Shown here: one piece after another, positions 35,053-45,300 of the stretch
Position numbering within the stretch: position 1 is the stretch's first letter
Layout: each line of letters opens with the position of its first letter
NCBI GenBank assembly: GCA_964609825.1
Contig: CAZSSH010000002.1
Coordinates: 310,001-374,000, forward strand
Length of the DNA: 64,000 nucleotides
From: CAZSSH01 sp964609825
GTDB taxonomy: Bacteria > Verrucomicrobiota > Lentisphaeria > Victivallales > Victivallaceae
Direction of reading: 5' to 3'
The notes under the pieces: model-generated
The model's database searches: none
Told to the model about the DNA's origin: nothing
Seen by the model: only the letters and a program-made list of their open reading frames with translations
Translations under genes and position numbers: made by a program

Positions 35053-37890
35053 TTACTCAAATACGATCAGGGGGAATCGCTCAAAGTTACGCCACTCGCT
35101 AATGCCGGGGGCGAGCTGCATAAAGCTCTCGCGCAAATTGCCGTCATTGTCGTTGATGAGCAAATTAAAGCGGATACCCTGCCGCAGCTTTTCCGGAGTG
35201 AGGCCAAAGGCGGCAAGGTCAAACTTGGCGCGGTAGGCGAGCGTCTTTTTGGCTTCGTCGCGATGAGTGGTTAGCTTGATCTTTTGGGCGCACAAGGCGG
35301 GGTCGAAACCTTTGGGAGCTTGCCAGATAAAGGTCTCCGGTTTGTTGCCGGCGATTTGCGCCAAGCCGATCTTCCACTGCCCATCTTGATCGGGGATCAC
35401 CAAGGCGACTTGCACGCTGTCCTGCTGCCAGATGGCGTTGCCGGATTTGTCGCTGGTTTGGATATCGTCCTTGACGCCGACATAGAGCTCCAAAGCCTCG
35501 TTGTCCATCCTTAAAAAGACAATCGCACTCAAGTCATCCGGGCCCTGCCACGCCAAATCGCGCAAGGCCGGGTCGCCCTCGGTAAGCGAAACCAATTGGT
35601 CTTTGCTTGTTAAGGTAAAATCGGGCTTGCGCTTGTATTCGCCGGTCCCGGCGGGAATCCGTGTCGCCTTTTGCACCGGCAAGGCAAGCTCGGCGCGCAA
35701 CTTGGTCCCGGCGATTTTGCAAACGACACTATGATTGTTTTTGAAATCGGCCGCTGCGATTTCGACCTCTTTGGCGGTATTGGCGGCAAGCTCCACTTGC
35801 TGACCGGCGGACCCGACCGACAAATGAAGTGAAAGCGACCGGGTTAACGGATTGTTGACTTTGACCGTGACCGTCCCCTTGCCTTTGCCGTCGTCCAGCA
35901 CGGGCAAGACTTCCACCAAGGGTTTCAACTCGGCGGAACCGGCCAGCTCCCAAAAGCCGGGCGTGCGGCCGACCGGAGCTAGGGCGAGATTTTGGTCGAC
36001 ACCGACAATGCTGCTGTTGCCCATGGTGTCAAAATACTTGACTTCGCCCTTGACATTACTCAAGAGCAACAGGGTACTACCGTCGCCGGACTCGACCCAC
36101 GCCGGGAGCAAGATTTTGTCGTGATTGACAAACTCAAACGCCCAGACGCCGCGCCCAAGCTCGAGCTGACGGCGATAAGTTGCACCGCGGTAATGCGCCG
36201 TCAGCGTATGATACACCGCCAGCACCGGTTTGGGCACAAAATCATTGGTGTAAAGCCCGAAGTGGTGCTCGGGGTCCCCGGCGGCAAAGCCGTCGTTGCG
36301 CAAATCGTACCAATTGTAGCCGGCGGCGCCGCGACTCCAGCAAAACAGGAGCTTTTTAAACAAGCTGTCGGCCTGCAACGCTTCGTTGTGATTAATAGCG
36401 CTGATGGCGGTTTCATTGGCATACCACGGGATTTTAACCCCGGCTTGTTGGCGCAACGGCAAAAGTTTGTCGTCAATCTGCCGCGAAAAGGCGGCAAAGG
36501 CGCTGTGACCGTGATAGGCATGGACGTCAAAATACTGCTGCCCGTCGCGCATGGCTTTTAATTGATACTCCGGGTCGCGGCGGTTGGGCAAATCGGCCAA
36601 ACCGGCAAAGCCGCCGGTAAAAATGGTGATGTTGCTGTCCACCTTGCGGAGCTCATCCGAGGCAGCGGCGGCCAAATCAAGGTAATCGGTCACCGGGAAG
36701 TGGGCAAAGGTCCACAAATCCGGCTCGTTCCAGATTTCCCAGATTTGAATTTTGCCTTTGTAGTGCGCGGCACATTGTTTGACATAATCGCGCCACAATG
36801 CCAAATCCGGCTTCGCGCGGCTCCAGTCGGAGTATTTTTCGCTCTTTTGCAACTCCTCCGGCGCGGCAAACCGGGCGCAAAAGGCAAACATCGCCTGCAG
36901 CCGGATGTCATATTTGGCATAAATATTGTAAATTTGATCAAATTCAGTAAAGTCAATCGGCCCCGGTGCTTTTTGGAGATTGCCCCACTCCATGCCGGTA
37001 CGGGCAAAGTTGGCCCCTGCACTGGCTGCCGCCAAAGCCTCCAGCTGCTGTTCTTTGAGTGACCAGCGCGCAGTGTGGGAGCAAACGCCGAACATAAAAT
37101 CACCCTGGTTGTAAGTGTAAGTTGGGAGCTCGGGCAAAACCGCCAGAGCGGTACTCTGTACTGATTTATCGGCAAACACGGCGTTAACTTGCCAGTAGCC
37201 GTTGACCGACAGCGGCGCAAGCGCAATCGGCGCACTTTTACCGGGATCAAGCACCAACTTTTGCTCGGATTTGACGGTTTCGCCGTAGAAACTCCTGAGC
37301 TCAAGCTGAAAGGACAACTCCTGTTTCGCTTGCGCCAGATTGGTGACGATCAACGGCACCTTGTCACCGGGACGCACGAGGCCAAGCGGACGGTCAACCG
37401 TCAAACTGACACTGTCGGCAAGCGTTTTGGCATCAAACACCAAATCGATTTTTTGCAGCTTCAAATCGACTTTGCGGTCGGGGTTCAAAACCTCTACCCC
37501 GGCAAATTTGAAATCCGCTCCGGCGCCGGAGAGATCAATGACCGTTTGCGTTTTGGCCGCATCCAAAGCTACCGCCGGACTCTGCCAGGCACTTTTGCCG
37601 TTAAAACCGGTCAAGCGCAGCGAGGCTTTGCCCTTAAGCTCATAACTCACCACCGCCCGCAGGGGGGAAGGATAGACAATAAGCGGAAATTTGCGCTCGC
37701 GCAGCATGATATTGGCGGCATCGCCGGAGAGTTTGACATCACCGGCAAATTGCGCCTGCCCCTCACCGTTATAATAGGCAACCGTGTACTTTTCGCCGTC
37801 GTCAAAATTGAGAAACCTTTGCAGCGTCTCCGCCGCCACCAAGGGGAGCAAAGTTCCCAACAGCGATGCCATCCAAAGATAATGTTTCAT
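35053..37890 (-). CDS. Secreted clan-A glycoside hydrolase with accessory domains
   Basis: 945 residues with a signal peptide (about 1-20, LGTLLPLVAA). An N-terminal beta-rich region (20-255) is followed by a TIM-barrel glycosidase domain (about 260-600). WEIWNEPDLW gives the acid/base Glu389, and YANETA the likely nucleophile Glu493, as in GH39/GH5-type enzymes. Beta-sandwich regions follow, and the C-terminal 190 residues (QDSVQVALVIPDQDG) look like a CBM9-type sugar-binding domain. The exact GH family is uncertain. Its ATG overlaps the pseudopilin stop (TGATG), implying translational coupling. Confidence 0.85.
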   Translation of the reverse strand: MKHYLWMASLLGTLLPLVAAETLQRFLNFDDGEKYTVAYYNGEGQAQFAGDVKLSGDAANIMLRERKFPLIVYPSPLRAVVSYELKGKASLRLTGFNGKSAWQSPAVALDAAKTQTVIDLSGAGADFKFAGVEVLNPDRKVDLKLQKIDLVFDAKTLADSVSLTVDRPLGLVRPGDKVPLIVTNLAQAKQELSFQLELRSFYGETVKSEQKLVLDPGKSAPIALAPLSVNGYWQVNAVFADKSVQSTALAVLPELPTYTYNQGDFMFGVCSHTARWSLKEQQLEALAAASAGANFARTGMEWGNLQKAPGPIDFTEFDQIYNIYAKYDIRLQAMFAFCARFAAPEELQKSEKYSDWSRAKPDLALWRDYVKQCAAHYKGKIQIWEIWNEPDLWTFAHFPVTDYLDLAAAASDELRKVDSNITIFTGGFAGLADLPNRRDPEYQLKAMRDGQQYFDVHAYHGHSAFAAFSRQIDDKLLPLRQQAGVKIPWYANETAISAINHNEALQADSLFKKLLFCWSRGAAGYNWYDLRNDGFAAGDPEHHFGLYTNDFVPKPVLAVYHTLTAHYRGATYRRQLELGRGVWAFEFVNHDKILLPAWVESGDGSTLLLLSNVKGEVKYFDTMGNSSIVGVDQNLALAPVGRTPGFWELAGSAELKPLVEVLPVLDDGKGKGTVTVKVNNPLTRSLSLHLSVGSAGQQVELAANTAKEVEIAAADFKNNHSVVCKIAGTKLRAELALPVQKATRIPAGTGEYKRKPDFTLTSKDQLVSLTEGDPALRDLAWQGPDDLSAIVFLRMDNEALELYVGVKDDIQTSDKSGNAIWQQDSVQVALVIPDQDGQWKIGLAQIAGNKPETFIWQAPKGFDPALCAQKIKLTTHRDEAKKTLAYRAKFDLAAFGLTPEKLRQGIRFNLLINDNDGNLRESFMQLAPGISEWRNFERFPLIVFE

Positions 37891-38678
37891 CAGAAAACCC
37901 CGTTAAATGCTTTGGCCGTACACCAATTAAGGCCGTTGCGCGCAGCATCGCCGACGTGCAAGTCGAGCCACAACACATTGCGCCGCTGCTTGTGGCGAAA
38001 CGCCATGGTGACGCCGTCCAACGGCCCCGCCCCCTCGATTACCGAGGTCAAGTCACTACCGGTCTGTACCATGACCTTATTCATCAATGTCGCTCCGGCG
38101 TTGCCGTAACCGAGCTCGGTCACCAGCATAATGTCGGAGGTCGGAGGCTTGGGGTGATTGGCGTCCAAAGCGACGCGCGCCGCCGAGCTGGGGCTCACAT
38201 AATAAGAGCCGTTGCTGCTCACCGCGCCGGTATAAGCCGCCTTGGCCGGGGTGAGACCGTACTTGGTGACCGGCATCCCGAAGTTATTCATCGAGTAACA
38301 ACTCGTATCATTGCCGATGGTCGGGACGACCGGACAGGCAAAGGCGCCGGTGTTGCGGTATTGCGCCGCGTTGGCCCACTTGTCGCCGGTCATCTGGCTG
38401 GGAAGCAGTGTTTTTCCCAAATAAGGACCGACGCGGAAATGCCAATATTGCTCATTGGGCCCCCAGACGCCGACATCGGTCGGACTGGCGGCGGGAAACA
38501 TCTTAAAATCGGCGGCATACATGGCAAAACCGGTGCCCACTTGTTTGAGATTGGCCACACATTTGACTTTTTTGGCCTGATCGCGCGCTTTATTCAAAGC
38601 AGGTAACAGCATGGATGCCAAAATGGCGATGATCGCAATCACGACCAACAACTCGATCAATGTAAACAGTTTTTTCAT
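37890..38678 (-). CDS. Type II secretion-style pseudopilin (Lentisphaerae-type)
   Basis: 262 residues. The N-terminal class III leader KLFTLIELLVVIAIIAILAS is cut by prepilin peptidase before Phe, and Glu5 of the mature protein is present. Leu replaces the usual Gly at -1. ALNKARDQAKKVKCVANLKQVG continues the pilin helix, here split after ALNKARDQAKK. A large globular domain with several Cys and an FRHKQRRNVLWLDLHVG end resembles the H-X9-D tails of PVC pseudopilins. Such proteins are very numerous in Lentisphaerota and their role is unknown. It is coupled to the glycosidase. Confidence 0.9.
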   Translation of the reverse strand: MKKLFTLIELLVVIAIIAILASMLLPALNKARDQAKKVKCVANLKQVGTGFAMYAADFKMFPAASPTDVGVWGPNEQYWHFRVGPYLGKTLLPSQMTGDKWANAAQYRNTGAFACPVVPTIGNDTSCYSMNNFGMPVTKYGLTPAKAAYTGAVSSNGSYYVSPSSAARVALDANHPKPPTSDIMLVTELGYGNAGATLMNKVMVQTGSDLTSVIEGAGPLDGVTMAFRHKQRRNVLWLDLHVGDAARNGLNWCTAKAFNGVF

Positions 38679-38695
38679 ACAAAACCTCCTCTAAG

Positions 38696-40042
38696 TTAAA
38701 TAATCCCGCCTCTGGCAGTAATTTGATTTCTGAGCTCCGGTATCGAAATTTGATTGACCGCCGTCAATTTTTGACCGGCGAATTGCGCGGCGGCGATCCC
38801 GGCGGCTTCGCCGATGGTCATCGCGTTGGGCATCACCCGGATGCTGCCGTAAGTTCCCTTGTCGGACGAGACGCAGCGCCCGGCGGCAAGATAATTGTCA
38901 AGCTTGGGTGATTGCATGATCCGGAACGGAATCCCGTGCGATTCGCCGGCCTTGCAATGCCAGTCCGAGTGCGGGCTTTGGCTCATGTAAGCTTGCCAGC
39001 CCTCAAACGTCCGGCACAAATTTTGCTTGGCCTTGCCCTGATGGATATCGACATAATAAGCGTTGCGCCCGATCGAGTCGTCAAACTCGCGGCGGGCCAG
39101 ATAATCACCGATAGTCAAAGTATACACCCCCTTGAGCCGACGCGACTCGCGGATGCCCATCATGTTGGCGGTTTGACTCAGATGCGCCGCGCCAAACGTT
39201 TCGCCGCACAGCTCGCGCAGCCCCTCGGCATAGCGTCGGGCAACCCGGCGACCCTCAAACATCGCGGCCGACAGCGACTCCGGGTCCGCCGCGTCAAAGT
39301 ACAAGTGCCCGGCGTTAAACGAGGCGATCGAGGGACCGATGAGATTGCTGGTTAAGTGCATCGAGACCAAGTCGTCAAACCTGGAATCGGCCATAATTTT
39401 CCAGATCGGGCTTTGGGGGTTGCCGCCAAAGGTGCCGCGCGTCACATAAGTATAATGGTAATCATCGACATTGGAGAGATTAAAACACAAGGATCCGGGC
39501 ATCTCCTCCTCGCCGTCACAAGCCTCCTGAAACTCCGCCCCGGCAAAAAACCCCAAATCGCCGTCGCCGGTGCCGTCGACAAAAATCGGGGACGAAAACT
39601 CCTCAAGCCCTTTTTTGTCGGCGACAATCACCGATTGGATGACCTTGCCCTCCACTTTGGCGGCGGCCAGGACGGCAAAAAACAATACATCGATTTTTTC
39701 GGTCAAAACCAGCTCGTCCAAGACAAATTTCAAGTATTCGGGGTCAAACGAAATATGATGATGGGGGATCTCCTTGGCATCAAGGCACTTCAAATCCCCG
39801 GTGGTTTTCCGGACAATCTCGGCGCCAATGCCGCCATGGATCAACGTTTTGCCGTCGGTCATCGGGCACCACGAGGCGACCAAACCCGCCGTCGCCGTCC
39901 CCCCGAGTGCGCCGGAGCGCTCCAACAACAGCACCTTGGCTCCCGAGCGGGCCGCCGCCACCGCGGCGCAAACCCCGGCCGGGCCGCCGCCGCACACAAT
40001 GACATCATAATTCTTTTGACTTTTTGACACCGGCAAATCCAT
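38696..40042 (-). CDS. FAD-dependent oxidoreductase
   Basis: 448 residues. The N-terminal dinucleotide motif VIVCGGGPAGVCAAVAAARSG and LLERSGALGGTATAG match the FAD-dependent oxidoreductase family PF12831, common in polysaccharide-use loci of Planctomycetes and Lentisphaerota. VDGTGDGDLGFFAG is a second FAD contact. The substrate is unknown. It is the second gene of a GntR-regulator, oxidoreductase, pseudopilin, glycosidase unit (gaps 21 and 17 bp). Confidence 0.88.
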   Translation of the reverse strand: MDLPVSKSQKNYDVIVCGGGPAGVCAAVAAARSGAKVLLLERSGALGGTATAGLVASWCPMTDGKTLIHGGIGAEIVRKTTGDLKCLDAKEIPHHHISFDPEYLKFVLDELVLTEKIDVLFFAVLAAAKVEGKVIQSVIVADKKGLEEFSSPIFVDGTGDGDLGFFAGAEFQEACDGEEEMPGSLCFNLSNVDDYHYTYVTRGTFGGNPQSPIWKIMADSRFDDLVSMHLTSNLIGPSIASFNAGHLYFDAADPESLSAAMFEGRRVARRYAEGLRELCGETFGAAHLSQTANMMGIRESRRLKGVYTLTIGDYLARREFDDSIGRNAYYVDIHQGKAKQNLCRTFEGWQAYMSQSPHSDWHCKAGESHGIPFRIMQSPKLDNYLAAGRCVSSDKGTYGSIRVMPNAMTIGEAAGIAAAQFAGQKLTAVNQISIPELRNQITARGGII

Positions 40043-40063
40043 AAAAAACTGATACTTTCTCTG

Positions 40064-41122
40064 TTATTTCTGCTCGACAGCGCGCACGCTGTTTGCTTCA
40101 ATGATTTCGGGGGCGATGGTGATCTGGCTGTCAAAGCTGTAATCGCCCGCCAATTGGTGGTCGATGATGTCCAGCACCGCCGCCGACTGCTTCTCAATCG
40201 GAGAACCGATGGAGGTGATCGGAAAATCCGCCACTGCATTGGCATCATACCCGTAGCACATCATGCTCAAATCGCGGGGAATGCTGATCCCGCGCGCGGC
40301 AAACCAGCGGTGCGCGGCAATCGCGGTGGCATGACTGCAAACAAACAATGCCGTCGCATCAAATGCCGCCAAGTCAAGCGATTGATCCAGATACTCTTTG
40401 ACCACCACGCGGGAGTCGATCCCGCGCTTGACCTGACAATCATAGACTTTGACTTCGCAGCCGAGGGTACGGGCGCAAAGGGTGAAAAAATCGACCATCG
40501 TATTCATGGTATAGCTGTGGCCTTCGCTCAACAGCACGGCCATCTTGCGGTGTCCGAGCTTGTAAAAATAGTTGGCGGCGGTCATCCCCGTCTCCATCAA
40601 GCGCGAGCCGACAAATTTGACGTGAAACACCGGAAAGGTCGCACGGCAAAGCACCACCGGACAGCGGGGGCTCGTCAGCACCCGCAACTGCTCGGGGGTA
40701 AAGCTGTCAAAGCGCAGCGGGTCGACAATCATCGCATCGGCCTTGTAATTGCCGAGCTTGGCGTAGACGTCCTCGTCAAAACGGTAATGGACAATCTCGC
40801 AGGAATAACCGCGTTTCAGCGCTTCGCCGGTCATGTAATGCGTCATTTGATCCAGCGAGGCCGAGTTGCCGTCCGGGCGAAAATAAATCACTCTGGCACC
40901 TTTTTGCCGGCCGTTTTTGCGGACAAAACTGCCGCGGCCCACTTGCGACACAATCAAGCCGTCCTCCTGAAGGCGCTTCACCGCAGGGGCGGCGGTAAAT
41001 TGGCTGACATCATATTCTTGCATGATTTCGCGCACGGTCGGAAACTTTTCACCGTCCTTCATAAAAGCGAGGCGCTCCAAAAGCAAATGGTGCAAGCGAT
41101 CTTGTTTTGAATTCTTTTCCAT
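40064..41122 (-). CDS. GntR-type HTH / LacI-type sensor hybrid regulator
   Basis: 352 residues. A GntR winged helix (about 5-70: KFPTVREIMQEYDVSQFTAA, VGRGSFV) is fused to a LacI-like periplasmic-binding-fold sensor (75-345: GHRKMAVLLSEG, DATALFVCSHATAIAAHRW, PRDLSMMCYG). This AraR-like layout usually represses sugar genes until the sugar binds. It begins the pseudopilin-glycosidase unit, and palindromes lie just upstream, so autoregulation is likely. Confidence 0.9.
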   Translation of the reverse strand: MEKNSKQDRLHHLLLERLAFMKDGEKFPTVREIMQEYDVSQFTAAPAVKRLQEDGLIVSQVGRGSFVRKNGRQKGARVIYFRPDGNSASLDQMTHYMTGEALKRGYSCEIVHYRFDEDVYAKLGNYKADAMIVDPLRFDSFTPEQLRVLTSPRCPVVLCRATFPVFHVKFVGSRLMETGMTAANYFYKLGHRKMAVLLSEGHSYTMNTMVDFFTLCARTLGCEVKVYDCQVKRGIDSRVVVKEYLDQSLDLAAFDATALFVCSHATAIAAHRWFAARGISIPRDLSMMCYGYDANAVADFPITSIGSPIEKQSAAVLDIIDHQLAGDYSFDSQITIAPEIIEANSVRAVEQK

Positions 41123-41125
41123 AAT

Positions 41126-41144
41126 TGTATCTTTTTACGATACA
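41126..41144 (-). promoter_or_regulatory. Candidate operator of the GntR/LacI regulator
   Basis: Inverted repeat TGTATC (41126-41131) and GATACA (41139-41144), 7 bp apart, directly before the regulator ATG (41122). A minus-strand TATAAT lies beside it (plus 41145-41150 reads ATTATA after shifting one base: TTATAA). A third TGTATC occurs at 41171-41176. Position suggests repressor binding. Not tested. Confidence 0.5.
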
Positions 41145-41159
41145 TTATAATCAAATAAA

Positions 41160-41191
41160 AATCAACATGTTGTATCGCTGCCATGTTGATT
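41160..41191. repeat. 10-bp inverted repeat between divergent genes
   Basis: AATCAACATG (41160-41169) and CATGTTGATT (41182-41191), perfect 10-bp arms with a 12-bp spacer that contains TGTATC. It lies upstream of the GntR regulator and could be a second operator or an mRNA hairpin. No T-run follows. Confidence 0.6.
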
Positions 41192-41277
41192 GTATTGTCG
41201 TTAATTACATTCCCTTATATTATAGCACAAGCCGCCGGTCAAGTCAAGAATTAATTGAAATTTTTGTTGATTTTTTA

Positions 41278-41305
41278 TTGTTATTTGATTTTTTGATGTT
41301 ATATT
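41278..41305 (+). promoter_or_regulatory. Candidate promoter of the DUF4105 gene
   Basis: TTGTTA at 41278-41283 and TATATT at 41300-41305, spacer 16 bp. The -10 box ends only 7 bp before the ATG at 41313, which implies a leaderless or almost leaderless mRNA. Confidence 0.4.
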
Positions 41306-41306
41306 C

Positions 41307-42338
41307 ATGGTCATGACGAAATTACGCCGGCTCAATCTTATTTGGCAAATTGCACTGACTACTCTCATTGCTCTGGCGGCATTGTGGGGAGCCGGAGTGA
41401 TTTACTTTTGCTTCGATTTACCACAGGCATTGCGCTTTTGGGGGATGATCGTCTTTGTCCTGCTGATGCTGGGCGACGCGGCAGCGGGATTCAAATACCG
41501 CTTTTGCTGGCTGCTGGCCGGGGTGTTTGAGCTGGCGCTGATTGTCTATTTTTGGGGTCTCACTCCCCAAAAAGTTTTTGCTGATACCCAATTTGAGCCG
41601 TCCTGGCGAAAAATGCCCGAGATCGGCTTTGCCGGGACGGAGGTGGACATCAACAACATCCGCCACTTTGAGTACCGCACCGTCGATGATTTTAACCAGC
41701 GTTATATCGACGACAACTTTGACCTCAACCAATTGGAGTCGATGTGGGTGGCGGTGTCCTACTGGGGCGGCAATCAGGACATCGCCCACACGATGGTGAG
41801 TTTCGGCTTTGCCGACGGCCGGTTTCTGGCGGTCTCCAATGAGATCCGCCTCCCGGTCGGAGTGCCGCAGGACTTTCTGCGCGGGCTGTACAAGCGTTAT
41901 GAAATCATTTCGATTTTCGGCACCGAAACGGATTTATTCCGCCTCCGCACCGATTTCCGGCGCGAGTCGCTGTATTTGTACAAGACCAATGCCACGCCGG
42001 AACAGGCGCGGGCGATTTTTTGCTATCTGGCCGGACGCGCCGAGGAGCTGCGCACCAAGCCCGAGTTTTACAACAGCCTGACCCGCAACTGCACCACCTC
42101 GCTCACTCCCGCGCTGCGATTGATCAACCCCTCGTTTACCCACGACATCCGCTTACTGCTCAACGGCGAGAGCGACCAATTGCTCTTTGAGCTCGGCTAT
42201 CTCGCGCACAACGACGGCGAAAGCTTTGACGAGCTCAAACGCCGCTCGCTGGTCCCCATCCAAACCGGCGTCGCGGATGCCGACTACTCCGCCGCCATCC
42301 GCTCGTTAAAAACCAAACCGGCCCCCAAGGCAGAATAA
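41307..42338 (+). CDS. DUF4105-domain membrane protein
   Basis: 343 residues. Three hydrophobic segments (about 12-32, 42-58, 65-85) precede an outer domain with NIRHFEYRTVDDFNQRYIDD and NCTTSLTPALRLI, typical of DUF4105 (Lnb N-terminal periplasmic) proteins. The conserved Cys in RNCTTSL suggests a papain-like or NlpC-type fold, but activity is unproven. Start is ATG 41307 or 41313. There is no ribosome-binding site, and the promoter position favours 41313. Confidence 0.78.
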   Translation: MVMTKLRRLNLIWQIALTTLIALAALWGAGVIYFCFDLPQALRFWGMIVFVLLMLGDAAAGFKYRFCWLLAGVFELALIVYFWGLTPQKVFADTQFEPSWRKMPEIGFAGTEVDINNIRHFEYRTVDDFNQRYIDDNFDLNQLESMWVAVSYWGGNQDIAHTMVSFGFADGRFLAVSNEIRLPVGVPQDFLRGLYKRYEIISIFGTETDLFRLRTDFRRESLYLYKTNATPEQARAIFCYLAGRAEELRTKPEFYNSLTRNCTTSLTPALRLINPSFTHDIRLLLNGESDQLLFELGYLAHNDGESFDELKRRSLVPIQTGVADADYSAAIRSLKTKPAPKAE

Positions 42339-42342
42339 GCGA

Positions 42343-42382
42343 CAAAAAAAACCGTCCGGTCGGCAATGCCTTCCCGGACGGT
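42343..42382 (-). terminator. Terminator of the RND efflux operon
   Basis: Stem ACCGTCCGG / CCGGACGGT (42351-42359 and 42374-42382), 14-nt loop. On the minus strand eight T follow (plus 42343-42350). Confidence 0.85.
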
Positions 42383-42397
42383 CAAAGAGAGCGTCAT

Positions 42398-45300
42398 TTA
42401 CTCCGGCTTTTTGCGGTTGATCCAGCCGGTAACCTTTTCCTGCGTTACTTGAAACGCGACGTACAAGGCCGGGATAAAGATGATCCCGACCACCGTCGCC
42501 AGCAACATCCCCCAAAAGGTCGGCACCCCGATCGCCCGGCGGCTGCCGGAGCCCGCCCCGGTGGCGATGACCAGGGGAAACACCCCCAGTACAAACGACC
42601 AGGCGGTCATCAGCACCGCGCGGTAACGCGTCTTTGCCCCCTGCAACGCCGCTTCGACAATCGGGACGCCCGCTTCGCGCTGCTGCTTGGAGAACTCCAC
42701 CATCAAAATCGCGTTTTTACTCGCCAACCCGACCAGCATCACCAAACCCAGCTGAGCGTAGATACTGAGCGGCATACGCATCAGCATCAACCCCAAAATC
42801 GCGCCCAAAGTCGCCATGGCAACCGAGATGATCACCGGCACCGGGATCGTCCACGACTCATACTGGGCCACCAAAAAGAGGTAGCCGAAGATCAGCGCCA
42901 AGGCCATCAAAAAGACGATTTTACCCTGGTTGCCGTGCTCCTGATAGCTCATATCCGTCCAGCTGATGCGGTAGCCCTTGGGGAGCGTGGTCTTTTCCAG
43001 CTCTTCCATCTTGGCCATCATTTGACCGGAGCTGAAAAAGGGTTTGCTCATCACGTTTAAGTCCGCCGACAAAAACTGGTTGAAGCGCATGATCTGACGC
43101 GGCCCGACCACCATCCGCGCCCGGCAGATGGTCGAGATCGGCACCAGTTTGCCGTTGTTGTTTTGGACGTTGATCTGCTCAATGTCCTCAATATTGGCGC
43201 GGTACTGGCGGTCGGCCTGCATTTTAACTTTATATGTATACCCGTACAAGTTAAAGTCATTGACGTAAAACGAGGCAAGCTTGCTCTGCAACGTGGTAAA
43301 AATGCGGTCCACCGGCACTCCCAAAGCCTCCGCCTTGGCGCGGTCGATCTCCAAAAAAATCTGCGGCGTGTTGGCCTCGTAGGCACTGAAGGCATAAGCT
43401 GTCCCCGGCTGCTGCATGAGTGCGCCCAAATACCCCTGCAAGGTCGAGTAAAGCTCGGTCGCACTCTGCCCCTCGGTCGCCTGCAAAACGGCGCTGACCC
43501 CGCCGGTCATCCCCAGCCCCATGATCGCCGGCGGCATAAAAAGGTCGATCCGCGCCGACGGGATGGTCATGCAGGCACCCTGAATTTTGCCCATTAAGGC
43601 CTGCACCGATTTGTCGGGCGTGGTGCGCAAAGACCAGTTGTCCAAAATCACAAACATCATCCCGACGTTTTCGCTGTTGCCACCGACCATGCTGAAGCCG
43701 CAAATGGTGAGCACATCTTTGACGCCGGAGACCTCACGGATCCGTTTTTCGGCGGTGAGCATCACTTCTTTGGTCCGGGCAAGAGTTGATCCGGGTTGCA
43801 ATTGCACCGCGCCAAAGAGCACCCCTTTGTCCTCGGTGGGCAAAAATGCGGGCGGCATTTTGTTAAAAAAGAAATAATTGAGATAGAGCACGCCGCCGAA
43901 TAAAATCGCGGTGAGCAAAATCCGCCGGGTCAATATCTTGGCAAAAAAGAGAAACGTGTTGCGCGTTAAATCCAACGAAAAGTTGAAGGGGCGAAAAAGT
44001 TTGTTTTCGCGATGCGGCCGCAGCAGCAAGGCGCACAAGGACGGCGACAAGGTAAAGGCGATAAAGGTCGAGATGACCAGAGCCGCGCACATGGTGAGCG
44101 AAAATTGCCGGTAAATGATCCCCACCATCCCGCCCGAGAAGCTCAACGGGGCGTACACCGCCAGCACCACCAGCGTGGTGGCAATCAGTGCGCCGCTCAC
44201 CTGCTTCATGGTTTTGAGCGCGGCTTCGCGGGCGGAGAGATGCTCCTCCTCAATGAGGCGCATCGTGTTTTCGACCACCACGATGGCGTCGTCAACCACC
44301 GAGCCGATAACCAAAATCAAGCCAAACATGGTTAATACATTGATACTGTACCCAAAGAGTTTCATCACCAGAAACGTCCCGATGATCGACACCGGGATCG
44401 CCGCGGTCGGCACCAGCGTGGCGCGCCAATCCTGCAAAAACAAATAAGTGATCGCCACCACCAACACTAGCGTCATCAGCAAAGTGAGGGCGATTTCGTG
44501 CATGGTGGTGCGGATAAATTCGGTCGGGTCATACACCAATTTCACCTGCAACCCCTCGGGGAAATAGTGCTGGAGCCGGGCGATTTCCTGATTGACATTG
44601 TCCACCACCGAGTTGGCATTGGCGCTGTTGTTGCGGTAAATCGCCATCACCACCGCCGGTTTGCCGTTTAAAAAGTTTTCGCCGCTGTAGCTGTCGGAGC
44701 CAAGCTCAATGCGGGCGATGTCGCCCAGCCTCACCTGCTGGCCGGTGTCGCCGCTGCGGATGATAATCGAGGCAAAGTCCTCGGCCGAGACCAACCGCCC
44801 GGTGGCGTTGACCTTAAACTGCATATAATCACTGCTCATCTCCGAGCCCACCGCCCCGGCGGCGGCCTGCAAATTTTGACTCTTGATGGCGCTGGCGACT
44901 TCATCCGGCCGCACGCCCATCGAAGCCATGCGATAAGGGTCAAGCCAGATGCGCATGCTGTAGTCCCAGGCGCCGAAGATCATCACGTCACTCACGCCGC
45001 GGACGCGGGCGATGGTATCACTGACGTTGATGCTGACATAGTTGCTGACGAAAAGTTTGTCATGCTTGGGGTTGGTCGAGCTGAAGGCAAAAGCGGCCAA
45101 AATATCATTGGAGCGCTTCTTGACGTTAACCCCGTTTTTTTTGACATCCTCGGGCAGCGAGTTGGTGGCGCGCTGGATCGCATTTTGGACATTGACCTGC
45201 GCGATGTCGGAGTCGGTGCCGGAGGCAAAAGAAATGGACAAGTCATAATTACCCGAGTCGGAGGACTTGCTGGAAAAGTACAGCATGTTTTCCACCCCGT

